In this document: piece by piece, positions 55,556 through 64,000 of the stretch
Layout: every line of letters begins with the position of its first letter
Numbering within the stretch: position 1 is the stretch's first letter
Assembly: GCF_014652535.1 (NCBI RefSeq)
Contig: NZ_BMYZ01000003.1
Coordinates: 372,001-436,000, forward strand
Origin: Cellvibrio zantedeschiae
Lineage (GTDB): Bacteria; Pseudomonadota; Gammaproteobacteria; Pseudomonadales; Cellvibrionaceae
DNA: 64,000 nucleotides
Reading direction: 5' to 3'
Position numbers and translations under genes: made by a program
The notes under the pieces: model-generated
Seen by the model: only the letters and a program-made list of their open reading frames with translations
What the model was told of the DNA's origin: nothing
The model's database searches: none

Positions 55556-57469
55556 ATGATTTTTCCGGAACGTTTTGATGTAATTGTGATAGGCGGCGGC
55601 CACGCTGGGACTGAGGCCTGTTTGGCTGCAGCGCGCATGGGCTGCAAAACCCTATTGCTGACCCATAACATCGAAACCCTTGGCCAAATGTCCTGCAACC
55701 CGGCGATTGGCGGTATCGGCAAAAGCCATCTGGTAAAAGAAATTGATGCCCTCGGCGGCGCTATGGCGCTCGCGACCGATAAAGGCGGAATCCAGTTCCG
55801 CGTGCTCAATGCCCGCAAAGGCCCAGCGGTGCGTGCGACCCGCGCGCAAGCTGATCGAATTCTCTATAAAGCCGCGATTCGCGAAACTCTCGAAAACCAA
55901 CCTAACTTGTGGATTTTCCAGCAAGCGGCAGATGACGTGATTGTTGAGAACGACGAGATTCGTGGTGTTGTGACCCAAATGGGTTTGAAATTTTTCGCTA
56001 ATCAAGTTGTATTAACTGCGGGTACTTTCCTGGGCGGTTTGATCCACATTGGTTTGCAAAATTATTCGGGCGGTCGCGCGGGCGATCCACCGTCAATCGC
56101 ACTTTCAAAACGCTTGCGTGAATTGCCGCTGCGTGTTGACCGTTTGAAGACCGGAACGCCGCCGCGCATTGATGCGCGCACCGTAAATTTCGACGGTCTC
56201 GAAAAACAATGGGGCGATACGCCTGTGCCGGTAATGTCCGTGCGTGGCAATCGCGCTATGCATCCGCGCCAAATTTGCTGCTACATGACGCACACCAACG
56301 AAAAAACCCACGATGTAATTCGTCGTAACCTTGACCGCTCGCCCATGTACTCTGGTGTGATCGAAGGTATTGGTCCGCGTTACTGCCCAAGCATCGAAGA
56401 TAAAATTCACCGCTTCGCGGACAAAGATTCCCATCAGGTGTTTATCGAGCCCGAAGGTTTGACGACGCACGAACTTTATCCCAACGGAATTTCCACCAGC
56501 TTACCGTTCGATGTGCAGTTGGAAATCGTGCGCTCCATGAAAGGTTTTGAAAACGCACATATCCTTCGTCCTGGTTATGCAATCGAATACGATTTTTTCA
56601 ATCCACAAGATTTAAAACACAGTTTGGAAACCCGCGTGATCGGTGGATTATTTTTCGCCGGCCAAATTAACGGCACCACCGGTTATGAAGAAGCGGGTGC
56701 GCAAGGTTTGCTTGCGGGCATAAACGCTGCGCTGCGCGCGCAAGAAAAAGAAGCTTGGTGTCCGAATCGCGATCAAGCCTATGTGGGTGTATTGGTTGAT
56801 GACTTGATTACCCTCGGTACCAAAGAACCTTACCGCATGTTTACCAGCCGCGCGGAATATCGTTTGTTGTTGCGCGAAGACAATGCTGATTTGCGTTTGA
56901 CCGAAAAAGGACGCGAATTAGGTTTGATTGGCGATGAACAATGGCAAGCTTTCTGCGAGAAACGCGAAAATATTGCGCGCGAACAAGAGCGTTTGAAATC
57001 CACCTGGATTCAAGCCGGGTCACCGGAAGCTGAAAAAGTTGAAGCCATCATCAACACCAAATTAATTCGCGAATACAGCTTGCACGATTTGTTGAAGCGC
57101 CCCGAATTAACCTACGATCAAGTAGCCACTTTAAAAGGTGAAGCAGTCAATGATGAATTCGTTGCCGAGCAAATTGAAATCGAAGCGAAGTATTCTGGTT
57201 ATATCGATCGCCAGCAAGAAGAAATTGATCGCTTGCGCGCTTATGAAAATACGATTTTGCCGGATGATTTTGATTACAGTTTGGTAGAAGGTCTTTCCAA
57301 CGAAGTGAAACAAAAATTGTCCGCTGCGCGGCCGCAAACGCTGGCGCGTGCACAGCGAATTTCTGGTATTACACCGGCGGCGATTTCACAATTGCTCATG
57401 TACTTGAAAAAGCATGGCATGTTGAAGCGTATGAAAGCGTCAGATGCTGCCGAACAGCAAGCATCGTAA
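55556..57469 (+). CDS. mnmG: tRNA modification enzyme MnmG (GidA)
   Basis: 637 residues. FAD-binding partner of MnmE. Dinucleotide motif [19 protein letters not shown] at the N-terminus; [23 protein letters not shown] and [12 protein letters not shown] are family signatures; C-terminus [12 protein letters not shown]. Length is standard (about 630). It is followed by an intergenic repeat and rsmG. Confidence 0.98.
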   Translation: MIFPERFDVIVIGGGHAGTEACLAAARMGCKTLLLTHNIETLGQMSCNPAIGGIGKSHLVKEIDALGGAMALATDKGGIQFRVLNARKGPAVRATRAQADRILYKAAIRETLENQPNLWIFQQAADDVIVENDEIRGVVTQMGLKFFANQVVLTAGTFLGGLIHIGLQNYSGGRAGDPPSIALSKRLRELPLRVDRLKTGTPPRIDARTVNFDGLEKQWGDTPVPVMSVRGNRAMHPRQICCYMTHTNEKTHDVIRRNLDRSPMYSGVIEGIGPRYCPSIEDKIHRFADKDSHQVFIEPEGLTTHELYPNGISTSLPFDVQLEIVRSMKGFENAHILRPGYAIEYDFFNPQDLKHSLETRVIGGLFFAGQINGTTGYEEAGAQGLLAGINAALRAQEKEAWCPNRDQAYVGVLVDDLITLGTKEPYRMFTSRAEYRLLLREDNADLRLTEKGRELGLIGDEQWQAFCEKRENIAREQERLKSTWIQAGSPEAEKVEAIINTKLIREYSLHDLLKRPELTYDQVATLKGEAVNDEFVAEQIEIEAKYSGYIDRQQEEIDRLRAYENTILPDDFDYSLVEGLSNEVKQKLSAARPQTLARAQRISGITPAAISQLLMYLKKHGMLKRMKASDAAEQQAS

Positions 57470-57480
57470 ATAGTTTTAAT

Positions 57481-57662
57481 AGGGAGTCGTCATCCTCGCG
57501 TAGCGGGGATCCAGCTTTAAAATTATTGAAGCTAAGACAACTCTTGGAAATTCTTGATGATATTTGCAAGACGCTTACAGACATGAATGCAAATATCACC
57601 TTGGAATTAAAGAAACAAAAATCAAGAGCTGGATCCCCGCTACGCGAGGATGACGACTCCCT
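57481..57662. repeat. MITE-like element with 36-bp perfect inverted ends (copy B)
   Basis: Arms 57481-57516 and 57627-57662 are perfect inverted copies. The 110-nt centre is unrelated to that of copy A (6941-7052). The arms share the core ATCCTCGCG-AGCGGGGATCCAGCT with copy A. It lies between mnmG and rsmG. Confidence 0.88.
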
Positions 57663-57739
57663 GAAAAATAAAATTTTCCGCTTCGCGGGATAACTGGCGC
57701 GTTGCTAACAAGCCATGATGACTAAAAGAGTTTTATCGA

Positions 57740-58396
57740 GTGAGTGATTTAGAAAAAGATTTGCGTGAAATTCTCGTTCAGGGCGCAAAAGAAATGAATA
57801 TTGTGCTGGCCGAGTCGCAGATTACTAATTTGCTTGGTTATATCCGCGAATTCGATAAATGGAACAAGGCCTATAACTTGTCGGCGATTCGCGATATCCG
57901 CCAAATGGTTGCGCGCCATTTGCTGGATAGTTTGAGTGTGGTGCCCTATTTTTTTAAAACACAACATTCAACTGCAAATGTAATTGATGTAGGTACAGGC
58001 GGCGGTTTACCGGGAATTCCATTAGCCATAATGTTTCCCGGAAAAAAATTTACGCTGCTTGACAGCGCCGGAAAAAAAACGCGTTTTCTCTTTCATGTAA
58101 AAACTTTATTGAAATTAGAAAATGTCAGTGTTGAAAATCGCCGTGTCGAAGAATTTCAACCAGCGCAAAAATTTAACGCTGTAATCAGCCGCGCTTTTGC
58201 CAGCTTGCAAGATATGACTGAAGGTTGTGTGCACTTGCTGGAAAACGAGGGTGTGTTTTTGGCGATGAAAGGAATGTATCCACAAGATGAATTAACGCCC
58301 ATCGCCGAAAAAATTGAACTACTGGAAAGTATAAAATTAGATGTTGCAGAAACCGATGGTGAGCGTCACCTGTTAGTGCTGCAAACAAAAAAATAA
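57740..58396 (+). CDS. rsmG: 16S rRNA m7G527 methyltransferase RsmG (GidB)
   Basis: 218 residues. SAM-binding motif IDVGTGGGLPGIPLA, with the upstream WNKAYNLSAIRD and RHLLDSLS; the family stretch VISRAFASLQD follows. Start is GTG. It methylates G527 of 16S rRNA. The mobile-type repeat between mnmG and rsmG may uncouple their expression. Confidence 0.96.
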   Translation: MSDLEKDLREILVQGAKEMNIVLAESQITNLLGYIREFDKWNKAYNLSAIRDIRQMVARHLLDSLSVVPYFFKTQHSTANVIDVGTGGGLPGIPLAIMFPGKKFTLLDSAGKKTRFLFHVKTLLKLENVSVENRRVEEFQPAQKFNAVISRAFASLQDMTEGCVHLLENEGVFLAMKGMYPQDELTPIAEKIELLESIKLDVAETDGERHLLVLQTKK

Positions 58397-58444
58397 TCGA
58401 ATTCACAAATACTGAAAACCACCTTGTGGTTAAAGGATTTTCAC

Positions 58445-59248
58445 TTGACCAAGATATACGCTATTGCAAATCAGAAAGGTGGTGTGGGTAAAACTACAAC
58501 CTGTGTGAATCTTGCCGCTTCGTTGGTTGCGACCAAAAAGCGTGTCTTGCTGGTGGATTTGGATCCACAAGGCAACGCCACTATGGGCAGTGGTGTGAAT
58601 AAAAATGAAATTGAAAAATCGATTTACGATGTACTCACCGAGCGTGAATCTATTAAAGATTGTCTAGTGCTTTCTGAAAGCGGAAAGTATCAAGTGCTGC
58701 CCGCGAATGGTGACCTGACAGCTGCGGAAGTTGAAATGCTTGCGCTCGATAATAAAGAGCGCCGTTTGCAAAATGCATTGAATCAAGTGAAAGATGATTT
58801 CGATTATATTTTGATTGACTGCCCTCCATCGCTCAATATGCTCACGCTGAATGCCATGACCGCATGCAACGGTGTGATCATTGCGATGCAATGTGAATAC
58901 TACGCGCTTGAAGGTTTGTCGGCCTTAGTGAATACCATCAACCAAATCCAGCGCGTGTTGAATCCCGACTTAAAAATCGAAGGCCTGTTGCGTACCATGT
59001 ACGATCCGCGCAACAGTTTGACCAACGATGTGTCAGCACAATTAACGCAACATTTTGGCGATAGACTTTATCGCACCTGCATTCCGCGCAATGTGCGCCT
59101 GGCGGAAGCGCCAAGTTTTGGTATGCCGGTTCTGGCGTTTGATCGTCAGTCCAAAGGTGCCATTGCGTACCTTGCATTAGCCGGCGAAATTTTGCGTCGC
59201 AATGAAGCCGCAAGCAAATCAGCTCCAGCAGCTGAAGCCGCGCACTAA
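58445..59248 (+). CDS. parA: Chromosome segregation ATPase ParA (Soj)
   Basis: 267 residues. Walker A KGGVGKTTT near the N-terminus, Walker A' VLLVDLDPQGNAT, Walker B DYILIDCPPSLN. Start is a TTG with AAGGA 8 nt upstream, which gives the usual MTKIYAIANQKGGVGKT; no ATG is near. It acts with ParB and parS to segregate origins. The gap to parB is 38 nt. Confidence 0.97.
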   Translation: MTKIYAIANQKGGVGKTTTCVNLAASLVATKKRVLLVDLDPQGNATMGSGVNKNEIEKSIYDVLTERESIKDCLVLSESGKYQVLPANGDLTAAEVEMLALDNKERRLQNALNQVKDDFDYILIDCPPSLNMLTLNAMTACNGVIIAMQCEYYALEGLSALVNTINQIQRVLNPDLKIEGLLRTMYDPRNSLTNDVSAQLTQHFGDRLYRTCIPRNVRLAEAPSFGMPVLAFDRQSKGAIAYLALAGEILRRNEAASKSAPAAEAAH

Positions 59249-59286
59249 ATTTAATAAAGCTAAAAATTGAATAAGGTTTATTTCTG

Positions 59287-60198
59287 ATGTCGACAAAACG
59301 TAAAGGCTTGGGTAAAGGATTGGATGCACTTTTGAGTGCAGGTCTTGGCGTAACCGCGCCGGCGCCGGAAATGCCGCTGGTACCGAGCGACCAGGATGCA
59401 AAACTCGAATACAAAGATGGCAAGCTTGCACATTTACCGGTAGAAATTATCCAGCGCGGAAAATACCAACCGCGTCGCGATATGCACCCTGAAGCTTTGG
59501 AAGAATTGTCCGAGTCCATCAAAGTTCAGGGCGTTATGCAGCCGATTGTGGTACGCCCGATTGGTGAAGGCCGCTATGAGATTATCGCCGGTGAACGCCG
59601 CTGGCGCGCGACCCAATTAGCCGGTCTGGATAAAATCCCGGCGGTGATTCGCGATGTTCCCGATGAAGCTGCCATCGCTATGGCACTGATCGAAAACATC
59701 CAGCGCGAAAATTTAAATCCAATCGAAGAGGCCGTTGCGCTTAAGCGACTGCAAGACGAATTTGAATTAACGCATGCGGAAGTGGCGCAAGCTGTGGGTA
59801 AATCCCGTGCGACTGTAACAAACCTCTTGCGTTTGATTGCGCTCAATGACGAAGTCAAAACTTTGCTGGAACATGGCGACCTGGAAATGGGCCATGCTCG
59901 CGCTATCCTGACCTTGGAAGCCGCTGCCCAGCGTGACATTGCCCGTCAGATTGTGGCCAAAGGTTTATCGGTTCGCCAGACCGAAGCTTTGGTTCGCGTG
60001 TATCAGGAAGGCAAGAAAGACGAAAAGGTCAAACCGGATAACCAACCTTCTGCGGATATCCGCCGTCTGGAAAACAGTCTTTCGGAAAAATTGGGTGCGG
60101 CGGTTGAAATCCAGCATGGCACCAAGGGCAAGGGCAAGTTAGTGATTACTTATAACTCGCTGGATGAACTGGACGGCATTTTGGGGCATATCCAATAA
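59287..60198 (+). CDS. parB: Chromosome partitioning protein ParB (Spo0J)
   Basis: 303 residues. N-terminal ParA-contact stretch (RKGLGKGLDALL), ParB/Srx CTPase domain with IQRGKYQPRRDM and the box GERRWRA, a helix-turn-helix for parS (HAEVAQAVGKSRATVTNLLRL), and a C-terminal dimer domain. Its targets are the two parS sites at 45.7 and 46.4 kb. Confidence 0.97.
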   Translation: MSTKRKGLGKGLDALLSAGLGVTAPAPEMPLVPSDQDAKLEYKDGKLAHLPVEIIQRGKYQPRRDMHPEALEELSESIKVQGVMQPIVVRPIGEGRYEIIAGERRWRATQLAGLDKIPAVIRDVPDEAAIAMALIENIQRENLNPIEEAVALKRLQDEFELTHAEVAQAVGKSRATVTNLLRLIALNDEVKTLLEHGDLEMGHARAILTLEAAAQRDIARQIVAKGLSVRQTEALVRVYQEGKKDEKVKPDNQPSADIRRLENSLSEKLGAAVEIQHGTKGKGKLVITYNSLDELDGILGHIQ

Positions 60199-60258
60199 CG
60201 GCGGTAAAAATAAGTCCGGATTACCGATAGAAGTGTTGGAAATGCAGCGCCTGCGTGG

Positions 60259-60287
60259 TTGCTGCGCGTGACCTTTGTCACTATAAT
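60259..60287 (+). promoter_or_regulatory. atp operon promoter
   Basis: TTGCTG (60259-60264), 17 nt, TATAAT (60282-60287), a near-consensus pair about 85 nt before the proposed atpI start. Confidence 0.65.
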
Positions 60288-60372
60288 GCCTGCGCCAAAA
60301 TTGAGCGATAAACGAGACTGATTGTTACTAAAAGTAATAACAGCTCCTGAGACAATCCAAGAGAAAAGCACT

Positions 60373-60825
60373 TTGACGAGTCCAACCAATTCGTCCCGAC
60401 CTGTGCCTTACGTGGCAGAACCCAAAGGTCGTGCTTTTGCTTTGCAGATTGTTGCTGCTCAAGTTGTCGTTAGTGTCGGGTTGAGCCTTGTTGCGCTCCT
60501 CGTCAGTAACCAAGCCGCAATTGCAATCCTGTCTGGTGGAATGATCTGTTCGTTAGCTAATTTTTGGCTTGCGATTGTTGCGTTTCGCCCTGCGCTGGGG
60601 AAAACACCCGGACAGATGCTGGCTGCCTTTTATGTGGCAGAGATTGGAAAGTTTATTATTGCAGCCTTGTTATTTTTGATCGCTTTCAAAAAAACGACGC
60701 TTCTCAAACAGCCGCCCTATGCGCTGTTAATGTTTGCTGCTTACGTCATTGCCCAGTCAATGGCGTTTGTATATCCGCTGGCTCGCAGCAGACTCTTAAA
60801 AAATAAGAGTGCTCGCCGGCGTTGA
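60373..60825 (+). CDS. atpI: ATP synthase accessory protein AtpI
   Basis: About 150 residues with four membrane helices. It assists assembly of the c-ring or Mg uptake and is the usual first gene of the operon. Start is uncertain: TTG at 60373 gives MTSPTNSSRPVPYVAEPKG; a TTG 17 codons earlier (60322) is possible. No ATG or GTG fits. The gap to atpB is 36 nt. Confidence 0.82.
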   Translation: MTSPTNSSRPVPYVAEPKGRAFALQIVAAQVVVSVGLSLVALLVSNQAAIAILSGGMICSLANFWLAIVAFRPALGKTPGQMLAAFYVAEIGKFIIAALLFLIAFKKTTLLKQPPYALLMFAAYVIAQSMAFVYPLARSRLLKNKSARRR

Positions 60826-60858
60826 TGCTACTGGTTTTATTTTTACTTTTGGGATTAA

Positions 60859-61779
<921 letters not shown>

Positions 61780-61824
61780 TTTTTGTTTTTGGTTTGTTTT
61801 TTTGTTTTAACTTTTTAACTTTAA

Positions 61825-62085
<261 letters not shown>

Positions 62086-62127
62086 TCCACGCAACATAAT
62101 TAAACCCTTTAACAAAGGCATTTAAAC

Positions 62128-62598
62128 GTGAACATTAATGCAACGTTAATTGGCCAAATGGTGGCGTTTGTCATCTTTATTTATCTGACGAGCCGTTTTG
62201 TGTGGCCACCCATTGTTGCGGCAATGGCTGAGCGTACCAAGCGTATCGCTGATGGCCTTCAGGCTGCGGATAGGGCTGAAAAAGATCTTGAATTAGCCAA
62301 GCAAAAAGTAGTTGAACAGCTTTCTACTGCAAAGAAAGAAGCTGCCGCTATTGTTGATTTGGCAAACAAGCGTGCAATTGAAATTGTTGAAGAAGCAAAA
62401 GCAAAAGCCCTTGTTGAAGCTGAGCGTGTGAAAGCCGCTGCCCAAGCTGAAATTGAGCAAAACGCTAGCCGTGCACGTGAAGAATTGCGTGCGAAGGTAG
62501 TGACTCTTGCTCTTGCTGGTGCAGAAAAGATTCTCGAATCTTCTATCGACCAAAATGCTCACAACGAGTTGGTAAACAAACTCGCTGCGCAGCTTTAA
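62128..62598 (+). CDS. atpF: ATP synthase F0 subunit b
   Basis: 156 residues, the length of E. coli b. One N-terminal helix (about 5-25; [20 protein letters not shown]) and a long charged coiled coil. Start is GTG. Peripheral stalk. Confidence 0.97.
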   Translation: MNINATLIGQMVAFVIFIYLTSRFVWPPIVAAMAERTKRIADGLQAADRAEKDLELAKQKVVEQLSTAKKEAAAIVDLANKRAIEIVEEAKAKALVEAERVKAAAQAEIEQNASRAREELRAKVVTLALAGAEKILESSIDQNAHNELVNKLAAQL

Positions 62599-62607
62599 GA
62601 GGTAGAT

Positions 62608-63144
62608 ATGGCTGAACTAACCACCTTGGCTAGACCCTACGCCAAAGCCGCATTTGAATATGCCAAAGCTGCCAGTAAATTGCAGCAATGGTCTGAAGCA
62701 TTGGAAGTATCAGCCGCAGTAGCAGAACAAGACCAGGTTAAAAAAGCGCTCGCCGCTTCTGGTCTTTCTGCCGAGCAGAAAGCTTCTGTGTTTGTACAAG
62801 TTTGTGGTGAGCAGTTGGATGCAAATTTCAAAAATTTCATCCAGACCCTTGCGAGCAATAAGCGTTTGGCATTGATTCCTTACATCAAGGATTTGTTTGC
62901 CAACCTGAAAGCGCAGCAAGAAAAAACTATTGATGTTGAGGTGACAGCGGCTTACGAGTTGCCTGTTGACTTAATTAACAAATTGGCCCAGTCCCTGAGC
63001 GCCAAGTTGGATCGTCAAGTGAATGTAAATGGCTCTGTTGATAAGAGCTTGCTGGGTGGTGCAATTATCCACACCGGCGACATGGTAATTGATGGTTCAG
63101 TCCGTGGCCGCTTGGCGAAACTCGCCGAAGCATTGAAATCCTAA
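62608..63144 (+). CDS. atpH: ATP synthase F1 subunit delta
   Basis: 178 residues. N-terminal helical bundle ([15 protein letters not shown]), C-terminal part with [23 protein letters not shown]. Links the stalk to F1. AGAGG is 6 nt before the ATG. Confidence 0.97.
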   Translation: MAELTTLARPYAKAAFEYAKAASKLQQWSEALEVSAAVAEQDQVKKALAASGLSAEQKASVFVQVCGEQLDANFKNFIQTLASNKRLALIPYIKDLFANLKAQQEKTIDVEVTAAYELPVDLINKLAQSLSAKLDRQVNVNGSVDKSLLGGAIIHTGDMVIDGSVRGRLAKLAEALKS

Positions 63145-63166
63145 TTTTAGGATCGAGGAACAGAGC

Positions 63167-64000
63167 ATGCAGCAACTGAATCCTTCTGAAATCAGTGAAA
63201 TTATCAAGAAGCGCATTGAGAGCCTTGAATTTTCTACAGAAGCGCAAAACGAAGGTACGGTCGTATCCGTAACCGACGGTATTATCCGCATTCATGGTCT
63301 CGCCGATGTTATGTACGGTGAGATGATTGAATTTGAAGGCGGCGTATATGGTATGGCACTGAACCTGGAGCGTGACTCCGTAGGTGCTGTAATCCTTGGC
63401 GACTACCGCAGCGTTGCGGAAGGTCAAACCTGTAAGTGTACCGGTCGTATTCTGGAAGTACCTGTTGGTCCAGAATTGTTGGGTCGCGTGGTTGATGCCT
63501 TGGGTAACCCAATTGACGGTAAAGGTCCATTGAACACCAAAATGACTGACGCAGTTGAAAAAATTGCTCCAGGCGTAATTTGGCGTAAATCAGTAGACCA
63601 ACCAGTACAAATTGGTTTGAAAGCAATTGATGCGATGGTACCAATCGGCCGCGGTCAACGTGAGTTGATCATCGGTGACCGTCAAATCGGTAAGACTGCC
63701 ATTGCTGTTGATGCCATCATCAACCAAAAAGGTTCTGGCATTAAGTGTATTTATGTAGCTATCGGCCAAAAAGCCTCTTCTATTGCGAGCGTTGTTCGTA
63801 AATTGGAAGAACACGGCGCTATGGATCACACAGTAGTGGTAGCCGCTACTGCATCTGACCCGGCCGCTATGCAATTCTTGGCAGCGTTCACCGGTTGCAC
63901 CATGGGTGAATACTTCCGCGATCGCGGCCAAGATGCATTGATCATTTATGACGACTTGACCAAACAAGCTTGGGCTTACCGTCAAATTTCTCTCTTGCTT
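63167..64000 (+). CDS. atpA: ATP synthase F1 subunit alpha (5' part)
   Basis: First 278 residues, cut by the end of the window. Start [18 protein letters not shown]; Walker [10 protein letters not shown] near 169-177; RGQREL before it. Family length is about 513, so about 235 residues lie beyond the edge. GAGGA lies about 8 nt upstream of the ATG. Confidence 0.97.
   Translation, partial: MQQLNPSEISEIIKKRIESLEFSTEAQNEGTVVSVTDGIIRIHGLADVMYGEMIEFEGGVYGMALNLERDSVGAVILGDYRSVAEGQTCKCTGRILEVPVGPELLGRVVDALGNPIDGKGPLNTKMTDAVEKIAPGVIWRKSVDQPVQIGLKAIDAMVPIGRGQRELIIGDRQIGKTAIAVDAIINQKGSGIKCIYVAIGQKASSIASVVRKLEEHGAMDHTVVVAATASDPAAMQFLAAFTGCTMGEYFRDRGQDALIIYDDLTKQAWAYRQISLLL

Overview
The window is a piece of a gammaproteobacterial chromosome that spans the replication origin region. 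The order gyrB-recF-dnaN-dnaA (leftward), then rpmH-rnpA-yidD-yidC-mnmE, a ParA-like gene, mnmG-rsmG-parA-parB and the atp operon (rightward), is the classical origin neighbourhood. The left part suggests a plant- or fungal-polysaccharide degrader close to Cellvibrio (Cellvibrionales). It carries a GH81 endo-beta-1,3-glucanase with Ser-rich linkers and two CBM56-like modules, a CE15 glucuronoyl esterase lipoprotein, a TonB-dependent receptor of the Xanthomonas/Caulobacter type and its own TonB-ExbB-ExbD system. The assignment to Cellvibrio is inference from gene content, not from a search.

Layout. 0.1-7 kb: TonB receptor and flavin-dependent (tryptophan-type) halogenase leftward, and a cupin/JmjC-like protein rightward, around a 1-kb regulatory region with a LacI-type palindrome. 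6.9-7.2 kb: stacked intergenic repeats. 7.2-13.6 kb: GH81 enzyme, PEP-CTERM protein, CPBP-family membrane protein, FemAB-like acyltransferase. 13.8-24.1 kb: TerC/CBS membrane protein, serine hydrolase, RoxA-like dihaem cytochrome, small lipoprotein, and convergent ppk1 and ppx. 24.2-25.4 kb: secB-grxC-yibN. 25.5-29.4 kb: tonB-exbB-exbD-exbD-TPR operon. 29.9-33.2 kb: MipA/OmpV, DUF3019 and an RstAB-like two-component pair. 33.3-38.5 kb: a small outer-membrane barrel and a four-gene MacAB-like ABC exporter. 38.9-43 kb: leuA with a candidate attenuator, a divergent Lrp-type regulator, an unlisted 50-residue protein, CE15 esterase. 43.1-64 kb: the origin region and atpIBEFHA (atpA is cut by the window end).

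How it fits together. Polymer breakdown (GH81, CE15) releases oligosaccharides. TonB receptors take up ligands, energised by the tonB/exbB/exbD operon. The origin half holds replication initiation (DnaA, DnaN, RecF, GyrB), segregation (ParA, ParB and two perfect parS sites inside recF), tRNA modification, membrane insertion and ATP synthase.

Most notable observations: two perfect 16-bp parS palindromes inside recF; two copies of an intergenic palindrome family with an almost invariant core but locus-specific self-complementary arms, one of them between dnaA and dnaN; two separate DnaA-box regions; an orphan ParA gene with a perfect 19-bp palindrome at its promoter; a MipA-DUF3019 overlap with no normal start codon; and a long stem-loop between exbB and exbD. 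No CRISPR array, tRNA, rRNA, prophage or complete insertion sequence was seen.
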